NCBI GenBank assembly: GCA_018136815.1 | Contig: CM030933.1 | Location: 2,239,344-2,303,343, forward strand | From: Isochrysis galbana | Taxonomy: Eukaryota > Haptophyta > Isochrysidales > Isochrysidaceae | DNA length: 64,000 nt | Direction: 5' to 3' | Shown here: positions 1 through 11,500 of the stretch, piece by piece | How the letters are laid out: each line of letters opens with the position of its first letter | Numbering within the stretch: position 1 is the first letter of the stretch | Translations under genes and position numbers: made by a program | The notes under the pieces: model-generated | The model's database searches: none | Told to the model about the DNA's origin: nothing | Seen by the model: only the letters and a program-made list of their open reading frames with translations

Positions 1-1630
1 ACAATTCGAAGAGGTAAGAGGTCTCCGGCTCTTTGTCGCATCCGCGATCGACCTTTTTGTTTTAGAAGTTGTTTGCGTTTCTATGTTCCCTCCTTGCAGG
101 CTAGCCACGAGTCACCGTCGCAGGGTCCTACATTCGTGCATTCGCCGTTGTTGCCCTCGCCTCCTTTGTCGCCTCCCTTGTCCGCCTGCTTGCCCCTCAC
201 CTGGCTTACCTCCTTGCGTGCTCCTCGCGCCGTTTTAGGCGAAGTCGCGCGTTCAGGTATCGCCGGTGCAAGGAACCGCCCCCTTGCGTGACCCTGATTC
301 CCCCTCAGGTGTTGGCCGTTGGATTATACCGTGGCGCTATTTTACTTCGGTCTTCATCAAATCACTTAAGGGTTTTCGAAAGATTCCCTCCTTATTCCTG
401 TGCGTAACTGTCGCCCCCGTCGGATCGTCCGTCGCCCCGTCGCTCTCTTGTCGGCATTCTCTTCCTTGTTCGATCTGTCAGCGGGTTCCTGTGCGTTCCG
501 TGATAGGGATACGTTAGTGTGGAGAGTGTTGACGTGAGTGTAGTGTCATCTCGGCGGTCCATCGGCCCCGGACCGTCTGTCGTCTGTCGTTCTTCGTTCG
601 TCGCTCTCGTTCTCGTTCTCGTTCCCAGCCATGTCGCGCTCGCGCTCGCCCAAGCCCGTCCTCCCGCCTTTCTCTGCTGAGGAGGTGGTCCAGCCCGTCA
701 TTGGCCACCCCCCAACTTCCGCCGCGCCTCTCGCTGCTTCCCTTCCGTCCCCTCTGTTCCCATCTGAGGCAGTGGTAACCTCGGATCCGTCACTCTTGTG
801 CCCACCTGGTCGAGCGGGTCGTCCTGGCGCGGTCGCTTCAGCGACACATAAGCGACTTGAGACCCGTTTTCAACATGAATGACAAAGGTGGGCTCAGACC
901 CAGCGAGGAGCTCGTGGAGCTAGCCACAAAGCTGAGGATCGCACACGCTATCGAAGAGACCAAGGAGCAAAGGAACAGAGGTGAATGAGACATTGACATA
1001 ACAAACAAGGCTACCACTAGGGACAATACGAACTAGACGGAGCCTAAACACTCAACCCGTGGCCAGGCGGACACGCACGACAACCATAACAAATCAAAAG
1101 GTCTGCCCGGACCCCACACTCCGAACCAGGCCTCAGGTAGGGCACCGAGGCCGGAACCCGGAACCCGGAAACCGAAGAAAAAAGGAAAGACGAAGGGGGG
1201 CAGGGGAAGAGATGGAGGGAGGGAAGATAAGGGCGCTGTAAATAGCATAGGGGAATCCCATAACTAGTAGGTGTGTCGCCCAGAATCTTCAGATGTTTTT
1301 TTTTGTATCGTCGCATATCGAGCCAGTGGTCATGCTCGATCCGTCAATGTTCAATCTTCAAGCTTCAAGATTTTTTTATGGAACGCGACAACGCGACTCG
1401 AGAAGAAGAGCGCGCGATGGCCCAAAAAACTCGATGACTTAGTGTGAAATTCCTCGTGAAACGCGTTCGTCTTGTGGAGACCTTGGAAAAAATTGTCGCG
1501 AGCACGAACGGCGTAAAAGCAGGAGCGAAACGTCTTTTGGGGGAAGGGAAAAAACAAAACAACAACCTTTCTTTTCTTCTAGTAGTGGTAGGTATCTAGT
1601 CACGGTCGTCAGTCGATCGGTCGGTCAGGC
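1..1630. other. Left-edge region, possible 3' end of a gene plus unassigned DNA
   Basis: No convincing complete gene. A donor-like GAG|GTAAGAG at about 12 and an acceptor-like CCTTGCAG at about 100 could be the last intron of a + strand gene entering from the left. An 84-codon frame from ATG 631 opens with MSRSRSPKP but has no recognisable domain. On the - strand, about 795-845 encodes KRPRQDD followed by a QVGT-like stretch, closely matching the basic region of the LINE ORF at 53924, so at least 50 bp here is retroelement-derived. The stretch 1040-1630 shows nothing beyond purine-rich and AT-rich spacer and the leader of the next gene. Confidence 0.3.
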
Positions 1631-2812
1631 ATGCTCCTCGAATCGTCGGTCGGCCGACGGCTGCTCTGCCAGGCCGCCATGGCCCTCTCCATGATGGGAC
1701 AGTACACGCACCCACGCTGCAGTCACGCGAGTCCAGTACAAGAGGCACCACCCCCGCCGAGGGGTGCCCCATTGCGTTCGGGCCCTGTGCCAGCCGCTGG
1801 AGAGCTGGATGTGACTGTCATCTCGCTCACCGAAGGCGGAGGCGGTGCTCTGTGCGCCGCCTTCTTGCTCGATGGGCTACCATTCCGCGCAATTATCGAC
1901 ACAGGTTCTCCTTTCTTGATTGTGCCAGCCGAAACTGACTGTTCAGCGCAACCAAGACGGCAGGCTTTCTTCGGCTGTGCCCCAAGCTCTGCCTTCCGCG
2001 AGACGTCAATCGCCCCAAGCATCGAATTGTATGGCGTGACAGAGGCACAGATTCAGTGGCGTACAGCCGAGCTCGTCGGACTAGCCGCTGAATCTCCATG
2101 TGATATGATCATTGGTGCCGCGCCTCGATCGCTCATTGAGGCTAGTGGTGGTGCTTTTGCGGGGCTCATTCTTAATGGTGATGGTGAGCACCCAACTCTG
2201 CTGAGTCAACTGCAGCCCTCGATCTGTGGCTTTTCGCTCGACGGTGTGAACCTCGAGCTTCTCCTGTATCGCTCTCATCGCAGTGGGGTGCACCCAGAGG
2301 GTTCGGCTCCGGCTTCACATCTTCCAGTCGTTGTTCCATACCATCATCGCACCTTGCCATTGGTGGATCTTCGACAAGTGGGGGACACCGTGGATCACAT
2401 TGCAGTTGCTGCAACGCGACTTTCAATTGACGGCATCGAGGTGCCCGTGAATCGACCATTGGTGGTTGTATTCGATTCAGGTCTCACAGGCATCCTGCTC
2501 TCCGACCGCATCTGTGAGGCTGCGCCTAAGGAGACATCGAGAGCTCGACTGTCCTCCGCTAGATCAATTGAGGTGGACGTCGTTGCGGAAGGCCAAAACT
2601 CGCAGACGTTTCGTGCGAGCCAAGATACATCATCGTCGCCTTTTCGAATAAGCTCTCAACCTGTTCCTTGGTTTCCAGACCCAGCCGTTGAGCCTGGGAT
2701 CGTCGTCTTGGGTCAAGCTTTTTTGCGCCAAAAACGGCTCGTAGTTGACTTCAACCACCGTAGAGCTCTGTGCGAAATGTCCGACGCCTTCCTAGATGGA
2801 GACATGATTTGA
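1631..2812 (+). CDS. Pepsin-family aspartic protease-like protein
   Basis: Single-exon frame of 393 residues. An aspartic-protease active-site motif, IIDTGSPF, lies near residue 90. A second aspartate motif, VVFDSGLTG, lies near residue 281, followed by the hydrophobic-G-Q-x-F-L strand (VVLGQAFLRQ) and VVDFNHRRA near the C terminus. This two-motif layout is that of A1 (pepsin-like) proteases, which cleave peptide bonds with two catalytic aspartates. The first motif is canonical D-T-G-S; the second is D-S-G-L, a conservative variant. The N-terminal ~60 residues are low in acidic residues and could be a targeting sequence, but its compartment is not clear. The start at 1631 is the first ATG after an in-frame stop-rich leader. 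Protease activity is inferred from the motifs only. Confidence 0.8.
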   Translation: MLLESSVGRRLLCQAAMALSMMGQYTHPRCSHASPVQEAPPPPRGAPLRSGPVPAAGELDVTVISLTEGGGGALCAAFLLDGLPFRAIIDTGSPFLIVPAETDCSAQPRRQAFFGCAPSSAFRETSIAPSIELYGVTEAQIQWRTAELVGLAAESPCDMIIGAAPRSLIEASGGAFAGLILNGDGEHPTLLSQLQPSICGFSLDGVNLELLLYRSHRSGVHPEGSAPASHLPVVVPYHHRTLPLVDLRQVGDTVDHIAVAATRLSIDGIEVPVNRPLVVVFDSGLTGILLSDRICEAAPKETSRARLSSARSIEVDVVAEGQNSQTFRASQDTSSSPFRISSQPVPWFPDPAVEPGIVVLGQAFLRQKRLVVDFNHRRALCEMSDAFLDGDMI

Positions 2813-2844
2813 ACCAGTCAATCAGCGATTCATGTGATAGTAAG

Positions 2845-3110
2845 TTAATAAATGTTATATCCTAGCCAACCCCACTAGATAATTGGACACAACGTTTCAG
2901 TCCCGGAATCCCGCCATGCCTGGTGAGCCAGGTGCCAGGTGGCCGCCCTCCCCTCGATATTTGTCCCCCCTCCCGCCCGCTCCACCTTCCAGTGCACGCA
3001 CCGACCCTGCGCACCCCAGCGCGTCCTCTCCTCGAGTCCATGCTGGGGAAAACTCCTTTCGGGTAAAACAGCGCAAGGGGGGGAGGGGGGGCACTCGTGA
3101 AACTTGGGGC
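2845..3110 (-). mobile_element. Retroelement fragment, 3'-end family A
   Basis: The sequence from the TTATATCCTAGCC motif through the CGCACCGACC and TCCTCTCCTCGAGTCC blocks is repeated at 15440-15700. In the second copy a perfect target-site duplication shows that this end is the 3' terminus of a - strand element ending GGATATAACATTA. The copy here is a fragment; its 5' part is not evident because sequence from a different repeat family follows at 3110. Confidence 0.6.
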
Positions 3111-3576
3111 CCAGAGCCGTTTGCGTTAGCAAACGGGCGAAGAGGGGCGGGCCTGGCGACGGGAGGGGGCGAGAAGAAGGAAGAAGGGAGTGGCTCAAGG
3201 CGTCCTTGTGGCAGGCATCGGGGGGCGCAGTCATTTATTTCTTCGAGGACTGCTCGCGGCGCAAGCTGTAAGGGCCGGTCTGCTTCTCGACGAGAGGTCC
3301 CTCCCTCCCGCCCTCCGGTGTTTTCCCCGGCGAGTCGCCCGACGGACGTAGGTCGGTCCGCTTCACTGGGTTTTCCCCCATGTAACTTGTGGGGAGTTAT
3401 AACGGGAGCCGGGGGTTTGCGAGGGGGGAGATTTGAAGGGATGCATATGTGTATGTGTCTGTGCCACCGCCACCACTTCAAGGCGTGCGGGCAAGTGCGC
3501 TGAGGCTGAGGGGTGTCGTGATAGTACCGGGTACCGGGCGCTAGTGGGAGTGGTGGTACTAACGCTCAGTTGTTAG
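3110..3576 (+). mobile_element. Retroelement fragment, 3'-end family B
   Basis: About 465 bp that recur, with divergence, at 7060-7492, 28575-28718, 30550-31000 (inverted), 41265-41711 and 54720-55060. Shared blocks include GTTTGCGTTAGCAAAC, GGCGCAGTCATTTATT, TAACTTGTGGGGAGTTATAA and the end block GTACTAACGCTCAG. The two full-length copies at 30550 and 40785 have perfect target-site duplications, which identify this as the 3' half of a ~0.92-kb non-autonomous element. The present copy lacks the 5' half. Confidence 0.7.
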
Positions 3577-3632
3577 GTGTCGTTCCGTCAATTATGGGAC
3601 ATCAATCGAATGGAGCCATCAAATGTCCATAG
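3577..3632 (+). repeat. Introner-like repeat, copy 1 (56 bp, GT...AG)
   Basis: Begins GTGTCGTTCCGTC and ends AAATGTCCATAG. It matches the copy at 17949-18004 (- strand) with five differences over 56 bp, and both ends of the 92-bp copy at 42202-42293 (- strand). TATGGGACAT inside it can pair with ATGTCCATA at its right end. The base pairs before and after are AG|GT...AG|, as for a spliceosomal intron. This copy lies between repeats, not in a recognisable gene. Confidence 0.6.
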
Positions 3633-3964
3633 TTATTTATACAATAATGTTCACATAGGACCATGCCGAAATATTCATGCCAGGAGGCCTGAATACAACA
3701 GGGCTCTGAGGCCCAAAGGCCAAAGGGCATCGAATACGTGCTAGCGTGCTAGATGGGTGTTTTGTGTTTTCCGGGGTTTCTACTTTCTACCGCTTTATTG
3801 CTTTGGTGTATTTCGTCAATGCTAACTTTCTCAATTTTACACCCTTAGAAGTCGTTAAAATAATATTTAACCGCCCTAGACCTGCAGCTGTACTTGTACT
3901 TGACCTGTTTATAGTTTACTGTTTACATGTACACATGTACATGTGATAATAAATAAAAATAATA
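3633..3964. other. AT-rich spacer, no gene seen
   Basis: This stretch is clearly more AT-rich than its surroundings and has one 66-codon frame (3746-3946) with hydrophobic residues but no start context, domain or second copy. I do not call a gene. Confidence 0.4.
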
Positions 3965-4385
3965 AATACTAAATGAAGCCAGCACCGAGCGCCACCCGCC
4001 CGGTTGGCGCAGGAGGGAGGATAATGAGAATGCTCAGATCGCAATGGGAGGAGGGGCGCATGCCACCGGACCATATCTAAGCCATTGATTGACCATTGAC
4101 CCCTATCCCTATCCCGCCCCTACCCCTAGCCCCTAAGTCCCTAAGTAAGTGCAAGTGCACAGGCGAAGGGGCAGTTGCCAAGTGGCGGGGGGGAAAGAAA
4201 GAAGAAAGAAGACTTCCCAGACTTCTGACTTCAAGAAGCAAAGGCCGGGGGAGCGGGGTGTAGAATGCGTGCGTGAAAGTTGTTGAAAGTAGTGGGTCCA
4301 GAGCCGCGTGCGCGGCGAGAATGTTAAGAATTTCAAAGTAGTGGGTCCAGAGCCGCGTGCGCGGCGAGAATGTTAAGAATTTCAA
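3965..4385 (+). mobile_element. LINE-family 3' end (family C) with 49-bp tandem duplication
   Basis: Shares GGAGGGGCGC, CCACCGGACCATATCTAAG and the terminal GCGCGGCG...TTAAGAA block with the copies ending at 8400, 6770 and 50240. In the 48625-50240 copy this sequence follows the LINE stop codon, so it is the 3' untranslated end. The last 49 bp (4286-4334, AAAGTAGTGGGTCCAGAGCC...) are repeated exactly in tandem at 4335-4383. Confidence 0.6.
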
Positions 4386-4745
4386 TTTGATTACTACTAC
4401 AAGAAGGTGCAGCTTGAGGCTTGAGGCGCCTCTGCTTGGATTCCATTTTATTTTACTAGTACCATCAAGAGTAAAAAAACCCTCTTGGTTTGCACACTTA
4501 GGCCGTCGGGGGGGGGGGGAAGGGGAGAGGGTGTGTGGGGGTCGGGAAGAGACGGGGAGTGTTGCGGGGGGGGGGGTTGAGACGGCATCGGCGTGGTGGA
4601 GGGGTGTGTGTGCGGGTGGCGGGGTGGGGCAGGGTGAGGGGTGGGTGGGGTGGGGGGGAGAGAGAGAGGGTAAGCAGGGGCGGGAGGACGAGTCCTACTC
4701 CATTGCGCGCCAGTCTGAGCGTGCACGCCGAAGGGGCGCGGCCGC

Positions 4746-5773
4746 ATGCAGGCGTCTGAGGCGCCGGCTCTCTCTCTCGACCACCGCGTGATGCAGCGGT
4801 TCAAGGAGAGAGAGGACCCGAACGAGCCAAACGTGCACAAGTACAGGGTGACGGTACCACTGAATGAGCACCCACAGAAGGTGCGACTTACACGCGCTGC
4901 TGCGCGCCAGCTGCCTCTCGACTCCACGTGGGTGGTTGCTCACCTCGTCAGCTGTCTGCATCGCTACAGGTCGTCCTCCACCTGCCGTGCCGCTGCAGCG
5001 TGTACGAGGGACGCCACTTGCTCACATTTACGGTACCGCCCAATCAAAAGTCAGTCGTGGTGCGGTGGGACAGCAATACCTGTCAGCTGGACTTTGGACA
5101 GGGTCAGCGTAGCGCAGCAAGGTCCAGGGTCAAGGATGCCATGAATTTGGGTCCCGTTGACCATTCATGCTACGATCCGTCGGAACCTCTCCGCATTGAG
5201 AATGCGCTTGGACGTCGAGTGCTGATTCCAGCGCAGCTTTGGCCAGATTACGATTGCCATGAGAGGGGCGGGAAGGGTTGGGAAGCCACGGTCGTGAACG
5301 TACAGAAGCGGGAGAAAATGGTAACTGTCAGATTCCTACATGCCACCGATGGAGAAGGCCAGCCGTACGCAGACGAAATCATTCCGTTCAAGGAGGTGCG
5401 TCCATTGACGACTGGTGCACAACGACCTTCCCCCGCTCACGAGATAACACCAACCAAGAGCAGCGCCGCCGCTACGAGCCAAGCTCGGAAGAAGGGCGCT
5501 GACGACTCCGGGCAAACGAGGGCAGCAAAGCGACCCGCTAGGTTGTCGGCCGGGAGCCGCGCACTCGCGCCAGCTCATCTTTGGCCCGACCAAAGTTGCG
5601 ATGAACATGACGGCGAAGGGTGGGAAGTCATCGTGAGAAATCTACGCGGCAGAGTAGCTACGATCGAATTCATCCGCGCCACGGACGAAGAGGGCCGTCC
5701 TTTTGAACCTTTGCAAGTGGAGGTCAAGGACTTGAAGCTGCTCGGCTCGACCCTCGATTCTGACTTGGAGTAG
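4746..5773 (+). CDS. Protein with two Tudor-like small-barrel repeats
   Basis: I read exon 1 as 4746-4931 and exon 2 as 4970-5773. A 38-bp GTGG...ACAG gap keeps the frame (...LDSTW|VVLHLPC...). The gap is short for an intron, so a frameshift or sequencing error is the alternative. Two ~60-residue units repeat near the middle and C terminus: LIPAQLWPDYDC...GWEATVVNV...VTVRFLHATD and LAPAHLWPDQSC...GWEVIVRNL...ATIEFIRATD. The W-x-A/V-x-V ... V-x-F/Y spacing resembles the SH3-like barrel of Tudor/Agenet chromatin readers. A basic, Ala/Lys-rich linker containing AAKRPAR separates them. A histone- or RNA-binding role is inference. The family is not recognised with certainty. Confidence 0.6.
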
Positions 5774-6347
5774 CACTTCCATGAAGAGGTCAGAGTTTGC
5801 GGGCGTTGCGCATTACGGCGATGTTTGCGGCTCCGGATCTGAACGGGGAGGCAATCGACATGCTCCTGGGCAGTCATCAGCGCGGCAAAGGGCGGATAGG
5901 CTCCTATTGGTTCGGATTTATTCGGAGTGGAACTCTAGACGACCAACCATGTGCCCTGCTCAGTACTCGCCATCTTGCGTTCATGGTGCATCCGCGACAC
6001 ACGTAGGGCGCCCAGCCAAGGCGTCGACTATCCATCACAAATGCTGCCTTGCCCTCTCCGACCGCCAAGTGAGTTGTTAGAGTAGAAGTCGCCCAACGGC
6101 CGATTAGCCATTGGCCAACGTCCTATCAAGCAGCAGCTTGTTTATGATTGTTCTTGTCCCGACGCAAATCATAAGGCTGCTGCTGCCACCACTGGCTGGC
6201 TGTGGCAAAATCACACAGGGACCAAAGGGAGACGTAAAGGAGACTATCAGGGACATGATGTGTAGTGATGTCAGAGCAAAGTTTATACTTAGTTCACCAA
6301 TTGGGGATTGGGAGGCACGAGCAGTCCCCCCCCCTCTCCATGCTCCT
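5774..6347. other. 3' flank and spacer, no gene seen
   Basis: Several frames of 70-100 codons exist on the + strand, but none has a recognisable domain, a repeat partner or coding-like splice continuation. The sequence is less GC-skewed than the repeats around it. Confidence 0.3.
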
Positions 6348-6770
6348 CAACTATCGTTAAACCGATAGGGTCATGGAGTGTGCGCCGCTCGCTCCGAGAC
6401 TGAAACCTCTGGTTCGTTTTTTTCTCCGCCCCCCCCCCCGCACCCCCCACGACCCCACGTCGCAGGCTCGATGCTCGATACGCAACACAACTCCACACCC
6501 ACTCTTCACGCGACAACACCCACAAGAAACACAAGGGAAACCGACCGTCCGATGGAGCGAGAGAAGGTCGAGAAATCGACCATCGGAGATCGGTACACGC
6601 CGCCTGCCACTGGAAACCCCGAACACTGAGCCCCTAAGTAGAGCACGAGGGGACGAGGGACGAGCCACAAGGCGAGTGAGAGGGAGAGATAAGGGACGCG
6701 GGCGCGGCTGTCAGGGAAAGGTTGCAGAGTCGCGCGCGCGGCGTGAATATTAAGAAGTTTTTTTTTCCGC
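6348..6770 (+). mobile_element. Internally deleted LINE derivative with 5' hairpin
   Basis: Starts with the hairpin CTATCG-TTAAAC-CGATAG (6351-6368), followed by GGTC and ATG at 6373 (MECA...). The 3' part from about 6570 (ACCGGTACACGCCG-like block, AGCCCCTAAGTAGAGCACGAGG, GCGCGCGGCGTGAATATTAAGAAG, T-run) matches 50050-50240 downstream of the LINE stop codon. The copy is about 420 bp, so nearly the whole coding region is missing between the two ends. Confidence 0.65.
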
Positions 6771-7059
6771 CCCCCCCCCCTCCCCATGGGCCATGGGACC
6801 CCGAGAGACTTTCCCACCCTGTGACCATTGGGATCGAACTCTACGGGCACAAGTCCGACCGATCGCCGCCGCGCTCTCGCTGGAGCGCGGCAAAAGTCGG
6901 CCTGTCGGACGGGCCGGTTGCCATCGCTCTGCCTCGCGCGGAGAGAGAGGAGGGGAAATCTTCCCCCGGTCCCACGATAAAAAATTTGGGCCTTCCGATA
7001 CCACAGGAGTGGTGCTTTTTTTACCCGGTCGCTCCCCAGCACCCACCTCTAGAGCTTGC

Positions 7060-7492
7060 GAGCGAAGAGAGGGGGGGGGGGGGGGGGAGTGGCTCAAGGC
7101 CGACGAGAGTACCCTAGTGGCGCAGATTACTCGAATCGCAGAATCGCAGTCATTTATTCTTCGAGGACTGCTCGTGGCGCGAGCTGTTAAGGGCCGATCT
7201 TCTTCTCCGATGAGAGAACCCCCCCCCCCTCTCCCGTGTCCGTGCTTTTCCCTGGTGTATCGTTCGACGTAGGTCGGACGCCTCGCTGGGGTTTCCCTCA
7301 TTGTAACTTGTGGAGAGTTATGATGGGAGCCGGGGTATGCGAGGGGGGAGATTCGAAGGGATACAACATGTGTCTGAGGTATCAACACCAACCAAGGCGT
7401 ACGGGCAAGCGCGCTGCGGTTTATCGATAATTTATAGTGATGGTACATGGTACCGGGCTAGTGGCAGTAGTGGTACTAACACTCAGCGAGAT
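7060..7492 (+). mobile_element. Diverged family-B retroelement fragment
   Basis: Contains the GAGTGGCTCAAGG, CGCAGTCATTTATTCTTCGAGG, CATTGTAACTTGTGGAGAGTTA and GTACTAACACTCAG blocks in the same order as 3110-3576 and 41265-41711, but with more substitutions and a G-run expansion near 7070-7087. The 5' half is absent. Confidence 0.55.
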
Positions 7493-7654
7493 GGTTTATT
7501 ATCATGCCAAAGGACAGAGCCTGAGGAGGGTCCCCCGTGAAAGGGAGTTGGAACCCGGGGGGGAGGGCACGAGGCGCCTCCCCGTGGTGAATTATGTATA
7601 CAATTAGTTGATGGTTGACGTCTACTCCCTGGCCTAATCTCTATGTCAGTGTGC

Positions 7655-8400
7655 CAACTAAGTTTATACTTAGACGCGATGGAGCGCGCCGCCGCGACTC
7701 CCCTCTCCTTCGGCCCCCCCGCCAAGGGCGCCCCCGGCCTGTCGTGGCCAGCCCATCGCTCCAACCCCCCTTCCCCCCCTGGTCGACTGGCAGGCAGGTA
7801 CAGCGTGGCGGCCCCTGAGGCCCAGGAGACCAGGAGCGCCAGCGAGGGAGAGGCAGGGGAGGCCAGGGCCCAGCCCAAGCCCCCTCTGCCCCCTGAGCTG
7901 GCCTCCAGGAGCCTCCAGGGGTCGCCAGGGGCAGCTGCAAGCCTGTCGCAGGCGCTGGGCTCCTCTGCCCCCTGAGCTGGCCTCCAGGAGCCTCCATCCA
8001 GGGGTCGCCTGCAAGCCTGTCGCAGGCGCGCGATCGCGCGCCGCGTGCCTGCAGGAGAGGGGAGAGAGAGCGCGGAGAAGGGGGTGGGCGGAGCGAGATA
8101 TGTAATTCCTGCACCGGTTTACAAGATAAGTCGGAAGTCGGGCCCGAGGCCGCCACCAGCCCGGTAGGCATAGGAGGAAGGGGGGAACGGATCACCGGGG
8201 GAGGGGCGCAGGCCACCGGACCATATCTAAGCCCTTCACCCCTAGCCCTTCACCCCTATCCCCCTAGTAGTGCACGGGGGGAGCCGCCTGATGGCGGGGG
8301 GGGAAGGGCCGGGCGGAGAGGGGGTGTAGAAAGTATACTACGTGTGCAGGTAGTGGTTCCATTCGCCGCGAGTGCGGTAAGAATATTGAAGTTTTTTTGT
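7655..8400 (+). mobile_element. LINE-derived element with 5' hairpin, MERA ORF start and family-C 3' end
   Basis: Begins CAACTAAG-TTTATA-CTTAG (stem 7658-7673), then ACGCG and ATG at 7679. The frame runs 99 codons (MERAAATPLSFGPPAKG...) to a stop at about 7975, and its N terminus resembles those at 23164 and 62427. After it comes the 3' sequence shared with 3965-4385 (CCACCGGACCATATCTAAG...GGTAAGAATATTGAAG, T-run). Roughly 745 bp in total, with the zinc-finger, endonuclease and RT regions missing. A CTCCAGGAGCCTCCA block is duplicated internally. Confidence 0.65.
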
Positions 8401-8591
8401 ATGAATATGGGGTGAAATGCCCTCGACCTCGACCCCCACATTGTTACAGTTGATAGTGTGAGCAAATGTGTTCGAGCTGTGCCGCATGCGTCACGCCTGT
8501 CAAACTACAATCAGCCATAGATAGCCTACGACGGGATGAACTCCTATCCCTCAAGGGTAGCAAGCAATCACACATCGAAGCGCCTTGCATA

Positions 8592-11500
8592 TCAACCGTC
8601 CATCTCACAAAGAACTTGGCGCACCCACTCGCCATCAGCATTGCGACTTAGCGAGAACATTGGCCAGTATTTTAAATCGAGTTTCATCGTAGTCATCCGG
8701 CATCGCCCCTCCAAATCAACAACCTTTAGGCGTACTACTTCGCCGTCGTCTTTCCCTCGTGTACATCGAATGAAGGCATCGAGATCAGGTGTCTCGACTG
8801 AGTCGACCTCTACAATGTGCAACGTGGGCGATAAATCGTACCTATGAACAGCGAGAGATCAGAATGTATGAGAGGCCGGGTCGCACTGTGGCATCGATGT
8901 GAAGCCATACTGACACCGTCCAAGGTGCCGCTCACCTGCTAGCTGGAGAGCCGTAGAATCTATAGCTGATGTATACACCGGCCGGCGGGACAGCGCGTTG
9001 TGATCGCACCGCGTCGGGAGTCTCTTGTACCAAGACGCCCGCCCATCCAAGGACGTGTCGAGTACCCAAGCCATCAAAGGAGGTCGTTGTTACTACAATG
9101 GATTCCGGCTTGCCGTCGCGCATCACGTCCAACTTGATGCTTTCACTTCGCTGTGTCGCACACTCCGCCTCGTACAAGGAGCGGATCGGGGTGCCGTCAA
9201 TGCTGAGCAGCAAATCGCCGCCTCTTAAGGCACCTCGCCCGCTTGTGTAGCCTTGGTGCACGTGTGTCACCATTAGGACGGCGGGTTGCCCGTCCTCGTC
9301 ATCCGAGGCACTTGGCGCAGCAGCACCATCTGAGCCCTCCCTCGCAGCCGTACCTAGCGACAGTTGCGGTGGCGTTGCATGCGCCACCAGCGTATCGTCA
9401 TCGATCCCAAGCTGGCGCGCTGCCGCAATGGAAATGGGCTCGAGAGTTGCGCCGAGTGAGCGCCAAGGGGTCGGCTGCTCTCCACGCACCAGCTGATCAC
9501 TGACGCTCTTGATGATCTCAATCGGCAGGCCACGCCAAATGGCAGCCGACTGGTTGGGGGCTGGCTGATACGCACATGAGGCCCAAAGCGCCGCGACTGT
9601 ACCGTCGTCCGAGGCAAGGACGCCTCCGTCGAGAGAAGGGGCCACCTCGAGGCCGATCGTCTCGACGTTTTGGATCTGGAACTGCGGCGGGTTGGGCTGC
9701 GGCAGCTTGATCCAGCCTACGTTGGCGACGCGAGTCTTGCGGCAGATGAGGTCAACCCGACGCCACGCATCGAAGTTCTCGTTGAGCCCAGATTTGAGGC
9801 CGACGAGCGTCACTTCCGAGCCGGGCCGGAGCGGCCGTGGGGAGAGTGCCGCCGATCGCACGATCACATCCTCTGGCACGGACGCAGGGTCATATCTGAC
9901 AATCGCGAAGTTGTGCATCGGATGGACGTACTCGACTGAGCCAGAGACGGTGACGCGCCCACCAAACGTTATCGAGACATCCCCCAACGTGGATGTCACC
10001 GTGTTGCGGTCGACAGCGATGAGGCCACGCTCAGCGTCGACGACGAGCCCGGTCCCGCGATAGCGCATCCCAGTCTCCCCATCAATACAGAAGGGGCGAG
10101 AGAAGTCCACGCTCACAAGAGCATTGCGAATGGCTCGCACCGCAGCCTCGGCCGTAGCCTCACGCGACGGCGAGGCAGTTGCCTCGCCACCGCTCGCCTC
10201 CCCACCACTGCTCGAAGTTTGACCACTTGCGGCATCCACGACCTCAGCTGCGGACGCCGGGGTAGGTACTTTGGTGTGCTTAAGCGTAGAGTCCGCGTCA
10301 GGCAACGGACGCTCGCCAGCGGCGAAAGCTGTTTCGGCGGTCGCACTAGGAGCGGTGGTAGCACCAGTCGACAATGGTGACGTTGGAGTGCGATCCGGCA
10401 CAGAGCCAAACCGTTCCCCTTGCGCAAATTCGGACTCGATGCCTCGACTTGGTGATTCCGCAGTCAGCATGCCAAGCCAAGCCGCCTTCTCGAGTGGCGC
10501 GGTCTTCCAGTCTCCCACCGGATCTCGATGTCCGGAGCGCATTCCGAACCATTTGCGATCCATGCGAAGGGAGGCCAGGTGAGTGTGAGCGCGTGAGCCG
10601 AGGTCTACATATCGGACTGTCATATGCTCGCCGTGAGGAATCGTGGAGATGGCAGAGAGGAAATCACGCAACGTCGGTGTGGGGGTACCATTGATAGCCA
10701 GGATAATGGAGCCTTTGCTCATACGCGCCTGGTAGAGCATGTAGCCTGGGTGGGAGACGTACACGCCTCGCACTGGGATACCGTGGTTGCGCGCCTGCTG
10801 ATAGCTGAGTTCATTGAGTGCAGCGCCGCCCACCTGCGACGTTGCAAAAGGGGCGATATGGTCGGTACGCAAGTTCGTCACTAGCGGTGGCCATCGGGCT
10901 CACCTCGCGCACCTCTACATAGCATGAGGGTGTGATCGCATGGAGGTCACCGACTTGAGCAATGCGTTCCAGCTTGATGCCACCCCGGCAGACTTGTAGA
11001 ACGGCCGTCGCTCCGACATTGTCGTCCAAGGCCCCTTCTAGTGTGACGAACGACACGCATGGAACACCATTCACACTCAATACCACATCTCCAGGCTGGA
11101 GTCCTGCAGCCGCAGCAGGGCCCTCGGGCAGGATTTCTGCCACGACCAAAACGCCACGGTGCGCTCCGTCGGCGCGCATACTCCCCTCACTCTCCTTCGG
11201 CAAGCCCAGCCGTAACGCCTCGTCGTATGTTTGGTGAGTGCAAACCATTTGTAGGGTCCCGCGCGGCACTGGTCGCCCCACCTGCAGCAAAGCGAGTGCC
11301 CTCGCAACGCGATCGAGCGGGAGGAAGAAGCCAGCGGTGGTTCCCGCCTTGCCTCCTGCATTCAATGCGATGGCGACCCCCTTCTTGTTGAGCACTGGCG
11401 AGCCAGAAGACCCACCGGAAGTCCCGGATGCCGAGTGCCTGCACATCACAATGGGTGGTTGAGCTGAGCAACCAGTCAAGCTCGGGGATGCTCGGGGCAG

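Noticed and set aside
2897-3503. About 200-codon frames on both strands
   Set aside because: The sequence is a dispersed non-autonomous retroelement; frames are not kept between copies.
4081-4145. Telomere-like CCCTA/CCCTAAG runs, also at 8222 and 48520
   Set aside because: Irregular, short, internal and part of a dispersed LINE 3' sequence.
6327-6790. C-rich matches on both sides of the 6348-6770 element as a TSD
   Set aside because: CCCCCCCTCTCCATG versus CCCCTCCCCATG is low complexity and imperfect, so it does not establish a duplication.
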